Shown here piece after piece: positions 8,466 to 18,603 of a stretch of DNA of 64,000 nt. The notes under the pieces are model-generated. The model did no database searches. It was given only the letters and a program-made list of their open reading frames with translations, and was not told the origin of the DNA. The position numbers were made by a program, and so were the translations under genes. The stretch spans positions 26,657,371-26,721,370 of the forward strand of contig OZ012699.1 of assembly GCA_963942565.1 (NCBI GenBank). Reading direction: 5' to 3'. Positions within the stretch are counted from its first letter, which is position 1; every line of letters begins with the position of its first letter. The DNA is from Maea johnstoni. Its lineage: Eukaryota > Annelida > Polychaeta > Spionida > Magelonidae.

Positions 8466-11177
8466 TTATATGCTACTAGCATTTTCCTCTGAATCTTGCT
8501 TTATTGAGAGGCACTGTCCTATAACAACAAGGTTGCCTTGATTGTCTAATATGCTACTAGCATTTTCCTCCTCCAACTCTTGCTTTAAAGGGAGACACTG
8601 TCCTCCAACAACAAGGGTGTCTTGTTTTTCTAATATGCTACTAGCATTTTGCTCAAACTCTATCTTAATAGGGAGACACTGTCCTTTGATGACGATCCAT
8701 TGCCTTGGTTCTGATAAAGGTGCTTCCATTTTGAGAATTGGCTGCCTTTCATGTGTTCTCTCACACGGTTTCAGATAGGACAATGTATTGTTAGTCTTAA
8801 TACACTGAAGAGGTCGTTCTGCTGTGTGTGTCCTCATACGCTGTACTAGAGCAGTAGGGTGTGGGAATGCCTTGTCACCTTCATTGCACTGGAAGGATCT
8901 TTCCCCACTGTGTATCTTCTCATGCCTTACCAGGAGAGAACGCTGTGTGAATGCCTTATCACATTCATTGCACTGGAAGGGTCTTTCCCCACTGTGTGTC
9001 CTCATATGGTGTACCAGACCAGAAGACTGTTTGAATGCCTTGTCACATTCTTTGCACTGGAAGGGTCTTTCCCAACTGTGTATCCTCTTATGCATTGCCA
9101 GAGAAGAAGAGCTTTTGAATGCCCTATCACATTCATTGCACTGGAAGGGTCTTTCCCCACTGTGTATCCCCTCATGCTGTACCAGATGAGAAGCCTTTGT
9201 GAATTCCTTATCACATATATTGCACTGGAAGGGTCTTTCCCCACTGTGTATCCTCTTATGCTGTACCAGGCTAGAGGACTGTGAGAATGCCTTGTCACAT
9301 TCATTGCACTGGAAGGGTCTTTCCCCGGTATGTATCCTCTTATGCTTTACCAGATCCGAATATCGGGCAAATGCCTTGTCACATTCATTGCACTGGAAAG
9401 GTCTTTCCCCACTGTGTACCTTCATATGCTGTACCAGATAAGAAGACTGTGTGAATGCCTTGTCACATTCATTGCAATGGAAGGGTCTTTCCCCACTGTG
9501 CATCCTCTTATGCTTTTCCAAACTAAAAGAGTAGGTGAATGACTTGTCACATTCATTGCACTGGAAGGGTCTTTCCCCACTGTGTAACCTCCTATGCTGT
9601 ACCAGACCAGAAGACTGTTTGAATGCCTTGTCACATTCTTTGCACTGGAAGGGTCTTTCTCTACTGTGTATCCTCTGATGCACTGCCAGAGGAGAAGAGC
9701 TTGTGAATGCCTTATCACATTCATTGCACTGGAAAGGTCTTTCCCCACTGTGTATCCTCTTATGCTGCTTCAGATGGGAAACCTGTGTATATGCCTTATC
9801 ACATTCATTGCACTGGAAGGGTCTTTCCCCACTGTGTATCCTCTTATGCTGTAACAGACCAGAAGACTGTGAGAATGCCTTGTCACATTCATTGCACTGG
9901 AAGGGTCTAACACCACTGTGTATCCTCTCATGCCGCAATAGATGAGAAGGGTCTTTGAATAACTTATCACATAAATTGCACTGGAAAGGTCTTTCCCCAC
10001 TGTGTATCCTCTTATGTCGTACCAGATCTGAAGAATTTGTGAAAGCCTTATCACATTGATTGCACTGGAAAGGTTTCACCCCACTGTGTATCATCTTATG
10101 CTGTACCAGGCTAGACACCTGTGAGAATGCCTTGTCACATTCATTGCACTGGAAGGGTCTTTCTCCACTGTGTATCCTCTTATGCTGCACCAGAGTAGAA
10201 ACCCGACTGAATGCCTTATCACATTCATTGCACTGGAAGGGTCTTTCCCCACTGTGTATTCTCTTATGCTTTACCAGACCAGATGAGTTTATGAATGCCT
10301 TGTCACACACGTGGCACTGGAAGGGTCTTTCCCCACTGTGCATCCTCTTATGCAGTACCAGGTAAGAAGAGCGTGAGAATGCCTTGTCACATTCATTGCA
10401 CTGGAAGGGTCTTTCCCCACTGTGTATCCTTTTATGCTCTGCCAGGTGAAAAGACTGTGAGAATGCCTTGTCACATTCTTTGCACTGGAAGGGTCTTTCC
10501 CCACTGTGTATCATCTTATGGTTTGCCAGAGAAGAATGGTGGGCAAATGCCTTGTCACATTCATTGCACTGGAAGGGTCTTTCCCCACTGTGTATCCTCT
10601 TATGCCTTGCCAGATTAGAAGAGCTTGTGAATGCCTTGTTACATTCATTGCACTGGAAGGGTCTTTCCCCACTGTGTATCCTCTTATGCTCTACCAGGTG
10701 AGAAGACTGTGAGAATGCCTTGTCACATTCTTTGCACTGGAAGGGTCTTTCCCCACTGTGTATCATCTTATGCTTTGCCAGAGAAAAATGTTGGGCAAAT
10801 GCCTTGTCACATTCATTGCACTGGAAGGGTCTTTCCCCACTGTGTATCCTCTTATGCTTTACCAGGTGAGAAGACCTTGTGAATGCCTTGTCACATTCAT
10901 TGCACTGGAAGGGTCTTTCCCCACTGTGTATCCTCTTATGCTGTACCAGGCTAGAAGATTGTGAGAATGCCTTGTCACATTCATTGCACTGGAAGGATTT
11001 TTCTCCACCATGATTCCTCTTCTGTTGTACCAGACCGACATGATGAGTGGATGCCTTGTCATGATCAACAGAAGAATGATAACTTGACGATTCGGAGTAG
11101 GATTTATTACATTCATCAGAAAGATAAGGTTCTTTCCCTTCTTGCCCATCCTTATGGCCTATCACGTCTAAAGACAT
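8466..11177 (-). CDS. ZNF-A: 903-residue poly-C2H2 zinc-finger protein
   Basis: This is probably a nuclear sequence-specific DNA-binding protein. After about 60 residues that include two decayed fingers (lacking Cys pairs), residues 62-790 hold 26 C2H2 fingers in 28-residue steps, linked by a uniform SGERP linker instead of the common TGEKP. Twenty-five keep all ligands; the last (CNEG...QRMRTH) has lost one Cys and one His. Variation concentrates at helix positions -1, 2, 3 and 6, the base-contacting sites. The tail (about 820-903) has three copies of a 27-residue repeat, with SUMO-type sites IKIE, LKQE and a conservative IKQD. The start at 11177 is supported by conservation of MSLD in ZNF-C and by an upstream in-frame stop, but a spliced 5' exon is possible. 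It is the closest relative of ZNF-C. No RAG1-like domain is present. Confidence 0.93.
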   Translation of the reverse strand: MSLDVIGHKDGQEGKEPYLSDECNKSYSESSSYHSSVDHDKASTHHVGLVQQKRNHGGEKSFQCNECDKAFSQSSSLVQHKRIHSGERPFQCNECDKAFTRSSHLVKHKRIHSGERPFQCNECDKAFAQHFSLAKHKMIHSGERPFQCKECDKAFSQSSHLVEHKRIHSGERPFQCNECNKAFTSSSNLARHKRIHSGERPFQCNECDKAFAHHSSLANHKMIHSGERPFQCKECDKAFSQSFHLAEHKRIHSGERPFQCNECDKAFSRSSYLVLHKRMHSGERPFQCHVCDKAFINSSGLVKHKRIHSGERPFQCNECDKAFSRVSTLVQHKRIHSGERPFQCNECDKAFSQVSSLVQHKMIHSGVKPFQCNQCDKAFTNSSDLVRHKRIHSGERPFQCNLCDKLFKDPSHLLRHERIHSGVRPFQCNECDKAFSQSSGLLQHKRIHSGERPFQCNECDKAYTQVSHLKQHKRIHSGERPFQCNECDKAFTSSSPLAVHQRIHSRERPFQCKECDKAFKQSSGLVQHRRLHSGERPFQCNECDKSFTYSFSLEKHKRMHSGERPFHCNECDKAFTQSSYLVQHMKVHSGERPFQCNECDKAFARYSDLVKHKRIHTGERPFQCNECDKAFSQSSSLVQHKRIHSGERPFQCNICDKEFTKASHLVQHEGIHSGERPFQCNECDRAFKSSSSLAMHKRIHSWERPFQCKECDKAFKQSSGLVHHMRTHSGERPFQCNECDKAFTQRSLLVRHEKIHSGERSFQCNEGDKAFPHPTALVQRMRTHTAERPLQCIKTNNTLSYLKPCERTHERQPILKMEAPLSEPRQWIVIKGQCLPIKIEFEQNASSILEKQDTLVVGGQCLPLKQELEEENASSILDNQGNLVVIGQCLSIKQDSEENASSI

Positions 11178-11880
11178 AGTAAGTGCTTTATCACAAAGCC
11201 TTAACTTATCAATCCTCCCTTGCTTAGTAATTCACTTAGATGTTAAATCCATTTGTGGTTTACATTCCAGCATCCTCATTGTCTGGCTTCTATGGTTTTT
11301 TGACAATGATATGGGTATCAAACATACACCAAACAAAATATATTTGAGTCAACAGTTAGTCTCTGAGTAATGTTGCTACTTTAAATATTTTTCATGAGAA
11401 TGATAGTACAACCTTAAATTGTAGGACTTTTTTCGTTTGGGTGTTGCAGGTATGATTCAGTAAATAACTTGAAATTTATCCTTGTCATATAGGGAAATGG
11501 TTGCTCCCTGGATAACTTCCATTGTTTCATAGAGTGGAGTCCATCACCTCATATATCTCTCTAAGATGCAGAAATGAACTCCCATCTTTTACCTTGATTG
11601 ATTCTGGCCTTCTGTAGGGTGATATCCAGTTACACAGTAGTTTTGTAGCTGCACATATCACATTACGGATCTGAAAATAGAGATGAAATTTTCAAAACAA
11701 GGAAAAGAGAATACCAATACTGGCAATACAACATATATTCTTGAGTAAATTTCCCATCATATATTGTTAGATCCCCTACAGATACCACATACTACTCAGC
11801 TTTATTTTACCTTGATTTTGGACATCCAAAACATCTTGTATAGATAACGGCAACAAAGCATGGTGCTAGAAGGATAGAAA
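11178..11880. repeat. Upstream flank of the ZNF duplication, copy A
   Basis: This stretch aligns with 42298-42830 in copy C, and parts align with 30060-30250 and 31150-31370 in copy B. Shared landmarks include GATATCCAGTTACACAGTAG, TGAGTAAATTTCCCATCAT and TGTATAGATAAC. It probably holds the promoter and 5' untranslated exons. No TATA box could be placed confidently. Confidence 0.75.
11593..11670 (-). other. Candidate upstream exon of ZNF-A (78 nt)
   Basis: On the minus strand TATTTTCAG precedes the segment and GTAAAAG follows it, as for a spliced exon. The segment is one of the best-conserved non-finger parts of the triplicated locus, and its first frame is open in all three copies, with TKLL and NWISP conserved. 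It may be a 5' untranslated or short coding exon joined to the finger exon. The frame in this copy differs downstream by one extra base. Confidence 0.5.
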
Positions 11881-11905
11881 ATCTGTATTTAAGAGAAAAA
11901 AGTTG

Positions 11906-11955
11906 CTGGGTACAGAGAAGCTCTGCAAACTTTTGGTTGCTGGGTACAGACCTGC
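11906..11955. repeat. Two orphan monomers of the 41-bp minisatellite
   Basis: CTGGGTACAGAGAAGCTCTG at 11906 and CTGGGTACAG at 11940 match the monomer start of the array at 32935-34330. The period here is about 34 bp. They lie immediately before the hAT insertion. They may be a seed, or a relic of an older array. Confidence 0.6.
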
Positions 11956-11959
11956 CAAC

Positions 11960-12587
11960 TAGGGCTGTATACCGCTAAGGGTGAAGCGGTACGGTACCAT
12001 AACCGGTACCGCTGAAACGATACTGTATTTTATCGGTACTGCTATCGGTATCTTGAAGTTGAACTACGCTAAGTACACACTTAGCATAGTTCCTGATATA
12101 AATCTAAAATGAATTGATTGTCTGTCAGGTATGAAAAGTAGTACTTACGAACTTGTTGACTTGAGTAGATCCACATATTCTTGCTTGAAGATACATTATA
12201 GCGGCGAAGCTAGTATCATCGCCGCTATCGCCGCTGCCATTAGTGTTGTGATTCTTATCGCTACCGCGTAGTGGCACTGTATATCGCTACAGCAGCGGCA
12301 CTATGCGGTAACAAAAAGAATAATGGCACTAATGGCAGGTGCGATAGCGGCGATGGTACTAGCTTCACCGCTATATCGTAACTTCCAAGTTGACAAGTTC
12401 GGCATGTGTAAGTACAACTTCTTACTGAATTATTTTGTAGTATTGGAGCATTTGGAGGTTTGACAGTTGTTTGAGTTTTGCAAAATACCGATAAGCATAC
12501 CGTTGAAAATTGAAACGAGTATGCACTGGTATTTTGCGAGACGGTATTCTTAACGGTGCTGGTACCGGCTACCGGTGTACAGCCCTA
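11960..12587. mobile_element. 628-bp hAT-type MITE with 8-bp target duplication
   Basis: The ends are TAGGGCTGTATACCG and, inverted, TAGGGCTGTACACCG. The flanks are the perfect 8-bp direct repeat CTGCCAAC at 11952-11959 and 12588-12595. Eight-bp duplications and TAGGGCTGT-type ends are typical of the hAT superfamily. The interior is a near-continuous foldback (GCGGCGAAGCTAGTA against TACTAGCTTCACCGC), with no transposase. The intact target duplication suggests a fairly young insertion, upstream of ZNF-A. Confidence 0.9.
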
Positions 12588-12595
12588 CTGCCAAC

Positions 12596-14149
12596 AAAGT
12601 TTGATCCTTCCTGCCTCTTTCTGGCCTAAGCTAAGTATAGCTGAATTCAACTCGCTGCCTTAATGGCTGCGTCCTTGAACAGACTGAGTTCATGTTTGGT
12701 AAGCTGGTAGCAGGCAAACCAAGCTCTATAATAATTAAACTTTATCAAAATAGCCAATAAAAAGAGGGGTTATTGGCGCTTTTGTGCCGCAAAGTACATA
12801 TGGCAAAGTCGCAGTCATACCTAAATGGTCTAGACTAGATTCTACTTCACTAGCTACATAAACGTAGCACATTATATGAAAGGGACCCTTGGTCGATAAA
12901 ATTTATATAAGATGAATACTATGGAATGCATTTCTGAAATAATTCATAAGATAACATTAAAAATAGAAGAGAGGGACTTGCCCTGGGGCTGATTGCTTCA
13001 AAGTGGATTAGGATTCGATCTAGGCGGCTAGGCTTGTCTACTTTATTAGAAAATCTAAGGACAGTATACACCAACCTCACTCTCACTTTACTCCCACTCT
13101 CACAAAATTTACCTTTCAAAATTGTACTTCAACGAGTGTTACCTCATGGCCAAGGAGGGTGAAAATGCTGTGTTCCTCTCTCTGGGTCTGTGCAGGAGCA
13201 ACTGCCATCTCTAGTTGACTCTCGATAAAGTAAACTTATGAGAGGTAAATCTCGTGAAAGTGGGAGTAAAGTGAGAGTGAGGTTGGTGCATTCCGCACTA
13301 AGCCCCAAGTCAGTTTGGGTTGTACCAACAAGAGCCAAAAGCTAATACCACAAATATCTTTGGATTCATGATCAAGGTAATGCTCAATATCCCAGTTTGG
13401 TCTTTCTCCCCAGATGGTTATCTAGGATCAGCAGAATATAGACACAATGTTTCAAATAGGAAAAGTGGAATTATACTTTAGATTTTGACTGATGAGCGAC
13501 CACTGAGCATGGATAGGGATTTTCAGGTTATGGTATGCTGTGTCCATTCAATTAGGCTTATTTTACAGATATGTTCTCATTGTGGGACAAAATTCACATG
13601 AAGTATTTAACCACTTGGATGTTCTAACTTCAATTAACTTAAGTTTAGTAAAAATTGAAGCAAAAACTAAAGCATTAAGGATGCTGATTGAACAAAACTA
13701 AGCAAAAGGATAGTGTATTTTCTTAGATATACCTAGTCTGTGAGTTCCGATCACAAGATATTATTTTGCATACTTGCACAAATGGGTATCCCATGTTACT
13801 GAACTTGTTAAAGGGTATGTGAAACAGTACTTACATACTTAATTCAGTGTTTAAATGCGATGATGAAGATGAACCTTAATTTAATTTGTTTATCAATTTA
13901 CTTTATATTTGATTTAATCTTATATACCTATTTTCAATTCATTCTACTTTGAATTGATTTCATTTTGTAGCTGTTATTTGTATTGTTTTATGTCTATATG
14001 GACACTCATTACGTTTGCTCATTTGAGACACAAACGTTTGAAACGTTTGTATCTCGAATACTGCGCACTTGATGAGCAGTACGTTTAGCGAACTTTTCAG
14101 ACATTGTTGTTCTGAACGTACTGCAAATTCTATGTGCGCAGTAAAATAA
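12596..14149. other. Gene-free stretch with one long inverted repeat
   Basis: No gene is supported. A 34-bp inverted repeat lies at 13070-13103 and 13254-13287 (ACCAACCTCACTCTCACTTT on one arm), separated by about 150 bp, and could be the ends of a small unclassified insertion. Short frames at 12919-13338 span it and look like chance. Confidence 0.55.
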
Positions 14150-14345
14150 AATGGCGGCCGTTTGTTTTGGTGAGCGAATCGATCTAACGCTCATGATTTT
14201 GCGTGTACTTACGGCTGAGAGCCGTAGTACAACGTAAAGCACTACCTTCGAAGGTAACGGCCGTTGGTTTGGTTAGGGTGAGCGATCACTCATGATTTTC
14301 TGTGTGTACTTACGGCTAACAGCCGTAGTACATGGTAAAACTTAA
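14150..14345. repeat. Two direct repeats of about 100 bp
   Basis: CTCATGATTTT, GTGTACTTACGGCT and AGCCGTAGTACA occur in the same order twice, each containing a short hairpin CGGCTNANAGCCG. Neither coding sequence nor target duplications were found. Confidence 0.6.
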
Positions 14346-14559
14346 CCCCCAAATGTAGCGGCATTTAGGGGTAAATTTTGTCGATAAGGCAACCGTATCG
14401 ATGCGACTATCGACAGGGTCTTATCTAGCGGTGCATCGACTTGGCGACTATCGATGACATTCCTAAATTGATGCACTTTTAATGAATTTTTTCATCAAAA
14501 GTGCATAAATAGTCGGCATGCATATTTAATATATATTTGAAGAACATTTTTCTTAAAGG

Positions 14560-14642
14560 GCAAATGTCCTCCTCAGCACTACTCAGTTATAGCTTACAGA
14601 AGTGACCATGTAACAGGCCTGAGGCAGCCATATGGGAGGTTC
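14560..14642 (-). repeat. Small inverted piece of the 3-kb repeat family
   Basis: The complement of GCTTACAGAAGTGACCATGT and GGCCTGAGGCAGCCATATGG is found at about 19420-19480 and 22410-22470. This is a short, isolated fragment. Confidence 0.75.
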
Positions 14643-15002
14643 AATTGGGGACTGTGATATGATTAAACATCAGTCATCTCAGTAAATTTCCTCTTCTGCG
14701 CTGGTATAATTCCATGAGAAACCAACAATTTCAAGTTGGTATATATGGTTAATAGTGACTAGTGGATAGGTATTCTTTAAATGATTCGAAGGAACCAGAC
14801 TATCTGGAAGTTTGAGTGGTCAAAGAACTCCATCACGTAACAAACTTGAGGTTTTCCAAAAATGACACTTTTGTGCTTAATCTGGAAATCAAATGCCAAG
14901 AAAGTAAATCTGTATGTCTGGGAATAAGTGGGGTACAGATAAGAGCTCATTTGCATAATGATAGTGTCTGACTGGTGTAGAAGCTATTGGCTAATCAGAG
15001 TG

Positions 15003-15062
15003 GCTATTTACCGAACATCGCGGTAAATAGTGTCGAATTTATCACTATTTACCGAACATATC
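15003..15062. repeat. TATTTACCG palindrome cluster, first site
   Basis: CTATTTACCGAACATCGCGG is followed by the inverse GGTAAATAG and then another CTATTTACCGAACAT. This is the same motif as at 16282-16905 and 56440-56505. Confidence 0.75.
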
Positions 15063-15479
15063 ATTGGTCTCTTCTCAAGAGATTTCGCGAGATCTAGCCA
15101 GTGCTGTCGGAGGTGTGCGCCGGGCGTAGCCAGTTATGTCAGGTTGTAGGGTTGTGGTTTCCTTTATGGTATACATGTACATACATTTTTTGTGGGCGGG
15201 CAGAACAAAATAAAGCAGCCTGGACGTATACTGCTCATTAAATAGATACATTAGATTATACACTGTGTCAGTTTTTAACTCCAGTTCTATGCTATCAAGA
15301 GACCCTAAAACCCACTTCAAGTAAAAATAAAAGAAAAGTAATTGTTAAAAAACTACAATATAGTGTACATTTAAAGAAAAAAAAATATTAAAAAACTCCC
15401 ATTGGCTAAATGCTCACTAGGCTGTTCAGTTAAGGTCTTACGACACTTTTATATATATTCTTAATTTTCCTGAATCTTT

Positions 15480-15960
15480 GAATGAGGAAAGAACATAGCA
15501 CAGTGATCTTCAGAAGAACTTAAAATTATGGAGTCATTGACTTTTTTATACAGATTTTTGAAAAATCAATGCTATTCATGTCACAAACATCTTATTCCAC
15601 AATTGGTATCTTTCTTTACTAAATTTATCCATTCAGAGATACTGACACTGCCTGAAATACTGTTCTGCCTTGTTGAAATAATTTTACTGCTGTTATATAG
15701 GAATTATTGGGCAAAATCAAGGAATTCGAGAAACAAGTTTTAAACCAAAAATTTATATTAGTCAGAATTGCCTGGTTTAATTTTCACCAATTTTTGTCTA
15801 CGCACTCTACACAATGCTCTTGATAAGAAGACAAAGAAAATGATAGGTCATCAATTTTGTTTTCAAACCACGATGGTCAAAGTTTGTGAAATACTAGTAG
15901 GACTTTTTGGGGGCAAATTTTCAAGAAAAAGTTAGAAAAGAGTTACTATATTGTTACCGT
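15480..15960. repeat. Copy of a ZNF-flank segment (matches 27630-28090)
   Basis: CAGTGATC, GTCATTGAC, CAGATTTTTGAAAA, TTCATGTCA and CATTCTGCC-like text follow in the same order as at 27650-27840, and the AGAAGACAAAGAAAA words recur at 15825 and 27975. It is a diverged extra copy of sequence otherwise downstream of ZNF-B. The 15528-15743 frame is not conserved. Confidence 0.65.
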
Positions 15961-16281
15961 TTATGCCCTTCCTTATATAAGATATTGTTGAGCAAGGGAA
16001 CCCGATTTTATACACAGGAATTATCACTGAAAACCTGTCAAAACATCAAATCCAATTAAAGGCGGGTGGCCAAATTCCAGACCCCCGTGCCGTAACTTTA
16101 CGGCCCTAAGTTACTGTTGCTCTGACGGGCCTTCCCACGGCAAACGGTACGGACAGCCTACGGGGGCAAGTCTCCTGCCTGGTCTAGCCAAATCCCTAAA
16201 AGGGCTCTAGAAATATGTTTGATGGCGTTTTTTTGTTACAAGTCGTCATCCATGCTTATTCATCTGTTCATAGGTTGGAAA
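15961..16281. other. No gene; GC-rich patch
   Basis: Nothing gene-like is seen. About 16060-16200 is GC-rich (GCCGTAACTTTACGGC hairpin) compared with its surroundings and may be a separate insertion. Confidence 0.4.
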
Positions 16282-16905
16282 TTAACACTATTTACCGAAC
16301 ATTCTGACTGCAGAAATATACTTTTTTATTTTCATTTTTTGGGGGGCAAGAACCAAAGAGACAAAATGTTCGGTGAATAACGTTGAACTCACAGCTATTT
16401 ACCGAGATGTTCGGTAAATAGTGTTTAATTCAACGCTATTTACCGAACATGTCGGTAAATAGGCAAAGATTCACCCTTACTTACTAAGATACCTCTCCGT
16501 AAATAAGAAATTATTTAACTTTATTTACCAAAATGTTAGGTAAATAACGTTGAGTTCACAGCTATTTACCGAGATGTTCGGTAAATAAGGCTGAAAAATG
16601 TCTTATTTACCGAGATCAGAGAAACACATCCCCTTGATCCGCAACCCCATAGGAACAGCATGCTAGTACCTAGGGTATGTGCGCCTCGGGTTACGCGGTG
16701 TAGCCTGGGGAAGTATTGGTCACGTGATTGGTTTCGCGGCAATTTCAGTCTGACCTGGGCCTGTGAAACCAGCAGGTGAGTGAGGCAGCGAAATTTGATG
16801 ACGCATGCACAGTGCCCACTCCCTGTCTACTACTCCCGGCCGAGATGTTCGGTAAATAAGGCTGAAAATTTTCTTATTTACCGAGATGTTCGGTAAATAG
16901 CCTCA
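16282..16905. repeat. Cluster of TATTTACCGAGATGTTCGGTAAATA palindromes
   Basis: About ten half-sites TATTTACCG / CGGTAAATA occur in alternating orientation at roughly 16285, 16390-16460, 16530-16615 and 16840-16900. The core TTTACCGAGATGTTCGGTAA is an imperfect palindrome. A GC-rich spacer (16620-16840) separates two subclusters. Half-sites end in GTAAATA, a forkhead-type word, but function is unknown. The repetition may equally reflect nested copies of one foldback element. Confidence 0.7.
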
Positions 16906-17159
16906 GCCTTGGCTAATACAGGAGAACTTGGATATGACGGACCACTGTAGGACGGATTTTTGCATATGACAGACGATATGCTTGGACAGTCCGATGCATA
17001 TCAAGTTTTCTTCATATGTATACGACGGATTTTGCATATGACGGACCAATTTTCTGTATACGACGGATTTTGCATATGACGGACCAATTTTCTTGGTCCC
17101 ATTGAGTCTGTCATATCCCATCTCTATAATCCATGTCTCTGTTTCGGGCAACCTTGCCC

Positions 17160-17470
17160 TTGGACCAATATTACTCGACTCTATGGTCGATGTTTACCAT
17201 ATTATGCTATCAGGCAGAATCTATGTCTCTTATATTATCTAAGGCTTTTAAAGCTTGTAAATCTTACCACTCAGCTATAAAACTTGGGGTGAATATATTG
17301 GATTTCAATACATTTGCTGGAGCTGTGAAAATGGCGACCAAGGCTTACAGCTGGAACTGAAACGGCTAGGGAGAGCAAAGACTCCTAGGCTCCAGCCAAT
17401 AGAAATACAGTACTGGTGGCGACCCCTGCGTTACCACGAGATTTGAGAGAGTTGCGGAGCGGTGCGTCGG
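17160..17470. repeat. Dispersed repeat shared with 34490-34580 and 45060-45320
   Basis: GTTTACCATATTA with CTATCA and CAGAAT recurs at 34505. AGGCTCCAGCCAATAGAAAT with CAGTACT and CTGGTGGCG recurs at 45205-45265. This is a family of at least 300 bp of unknown class. Confidence 0.7.
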
Positions 17471-17484
17471 AGAGGTGATCAGAC

Positions 17485-17608
<124 letters not shown>

Positions 17609-17819
17609 GCGAGCACAGACAAGAATAAAAAAATCCCTGAAGCACTGGTACTTGCCAACGGATTCAAACCTACACAGTCCAACTTCATTTCAATCGCAAG
17701 GAAAGCGTTGTAAATAGCAGCTCAAGGGGCAGTATAATGGCCTTAGAAATGACCCACATGCCAATTTCCATCATATGCTAATTAAGTAGGACATTTGCTT
17801 AAATAGTGTCACCATTTTT

Positions 17820-18325
17820 TTTGCCTAAGTAGTAGGCCCCGGGGGCACTTGGGTATTTAAGGGGGCGCATACGCTCATTATCAAAATCAAAAAATATCCC
17901 TAAAGCACAGATTTCTGGTCTGAAAAAGTACCCTTATTTTCATAAAAATGCTGACTTTTCCACCAAATAAACACCCCTTCATATATCAAAACACTGACAT
18001 TGGATGAACGGGAACACGTATTTTAACTTTAGATTTTATAATCCTCTGCGTGTTTAGCGGCAGCAAGTGGTGGCATCAAACTAGGAAGACCAGTCACTTC
18101 GGGAGTCACTCGGCGTCAGAGCCGCGTATATTTTGTGGATTGTAGGGGGATTTTGACCCCCATACTTCGTACCTGGGTACAAAAAAGTACCCTTCTTTTA
18201 CAAAATCGCGGAAATGCGGAGGTCTTAAAAAAAGACACCTATTTCCGCGGAATATGTAACGCGGGTGCGGCCCCCGTCTATACCTGTTGCCCCCCCCCCC
18301 CCCCCGCGTAGTAGGCGCAAAATTC
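17820..18325. other. GC/C-homopolymer stretch, possible foldback insertion
   Basis: The stretch is bounded by TAAGTAGTAGGC at 17825 and GCGTAGTAGGCGC at 18305, with a run of about 16 C at 18290. Words such as AAAAAGTACCCTT recur at 17928 and 18182. It looks like one inserted repeat, but ends and class are unresolved. No gene is seen. Confidence 0.45.
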
Positions 18326-18603
18326 ATTAGCCTAACAGGGCTAGTTGCCTAAAATTTCCAGAGTCCTGGTATATAAGCCGTGAATACTGTTGACAAAGAT
18401 ATTTGAATCGTGTCAAAAAATCTATGTCATCAAGCAAAACCTAACTTGTAACCTGCCCTTACCCATGACAGGACATGGTCACATAGTACTTTTTAAAGTC
18501 ACTAGTTACAACTTTCAACCCTCAAGAGCACGCTAAAACTCCTATATTAAGCTGCACGCCGGAGTATCATATACTTCCTTACCTAAATATATCACTTTTT
18601 TGT

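Noticed and set aside
8542-11179. Long open frames on the plus strand opposite ZNF-A (and opposite ZNF-B and ZNF-C)
   Set aside because: They are antisense shadows of the 84-bp finger repeat (repeated HCTGRVFPHC-type peptides) with no independent conservation or start context.
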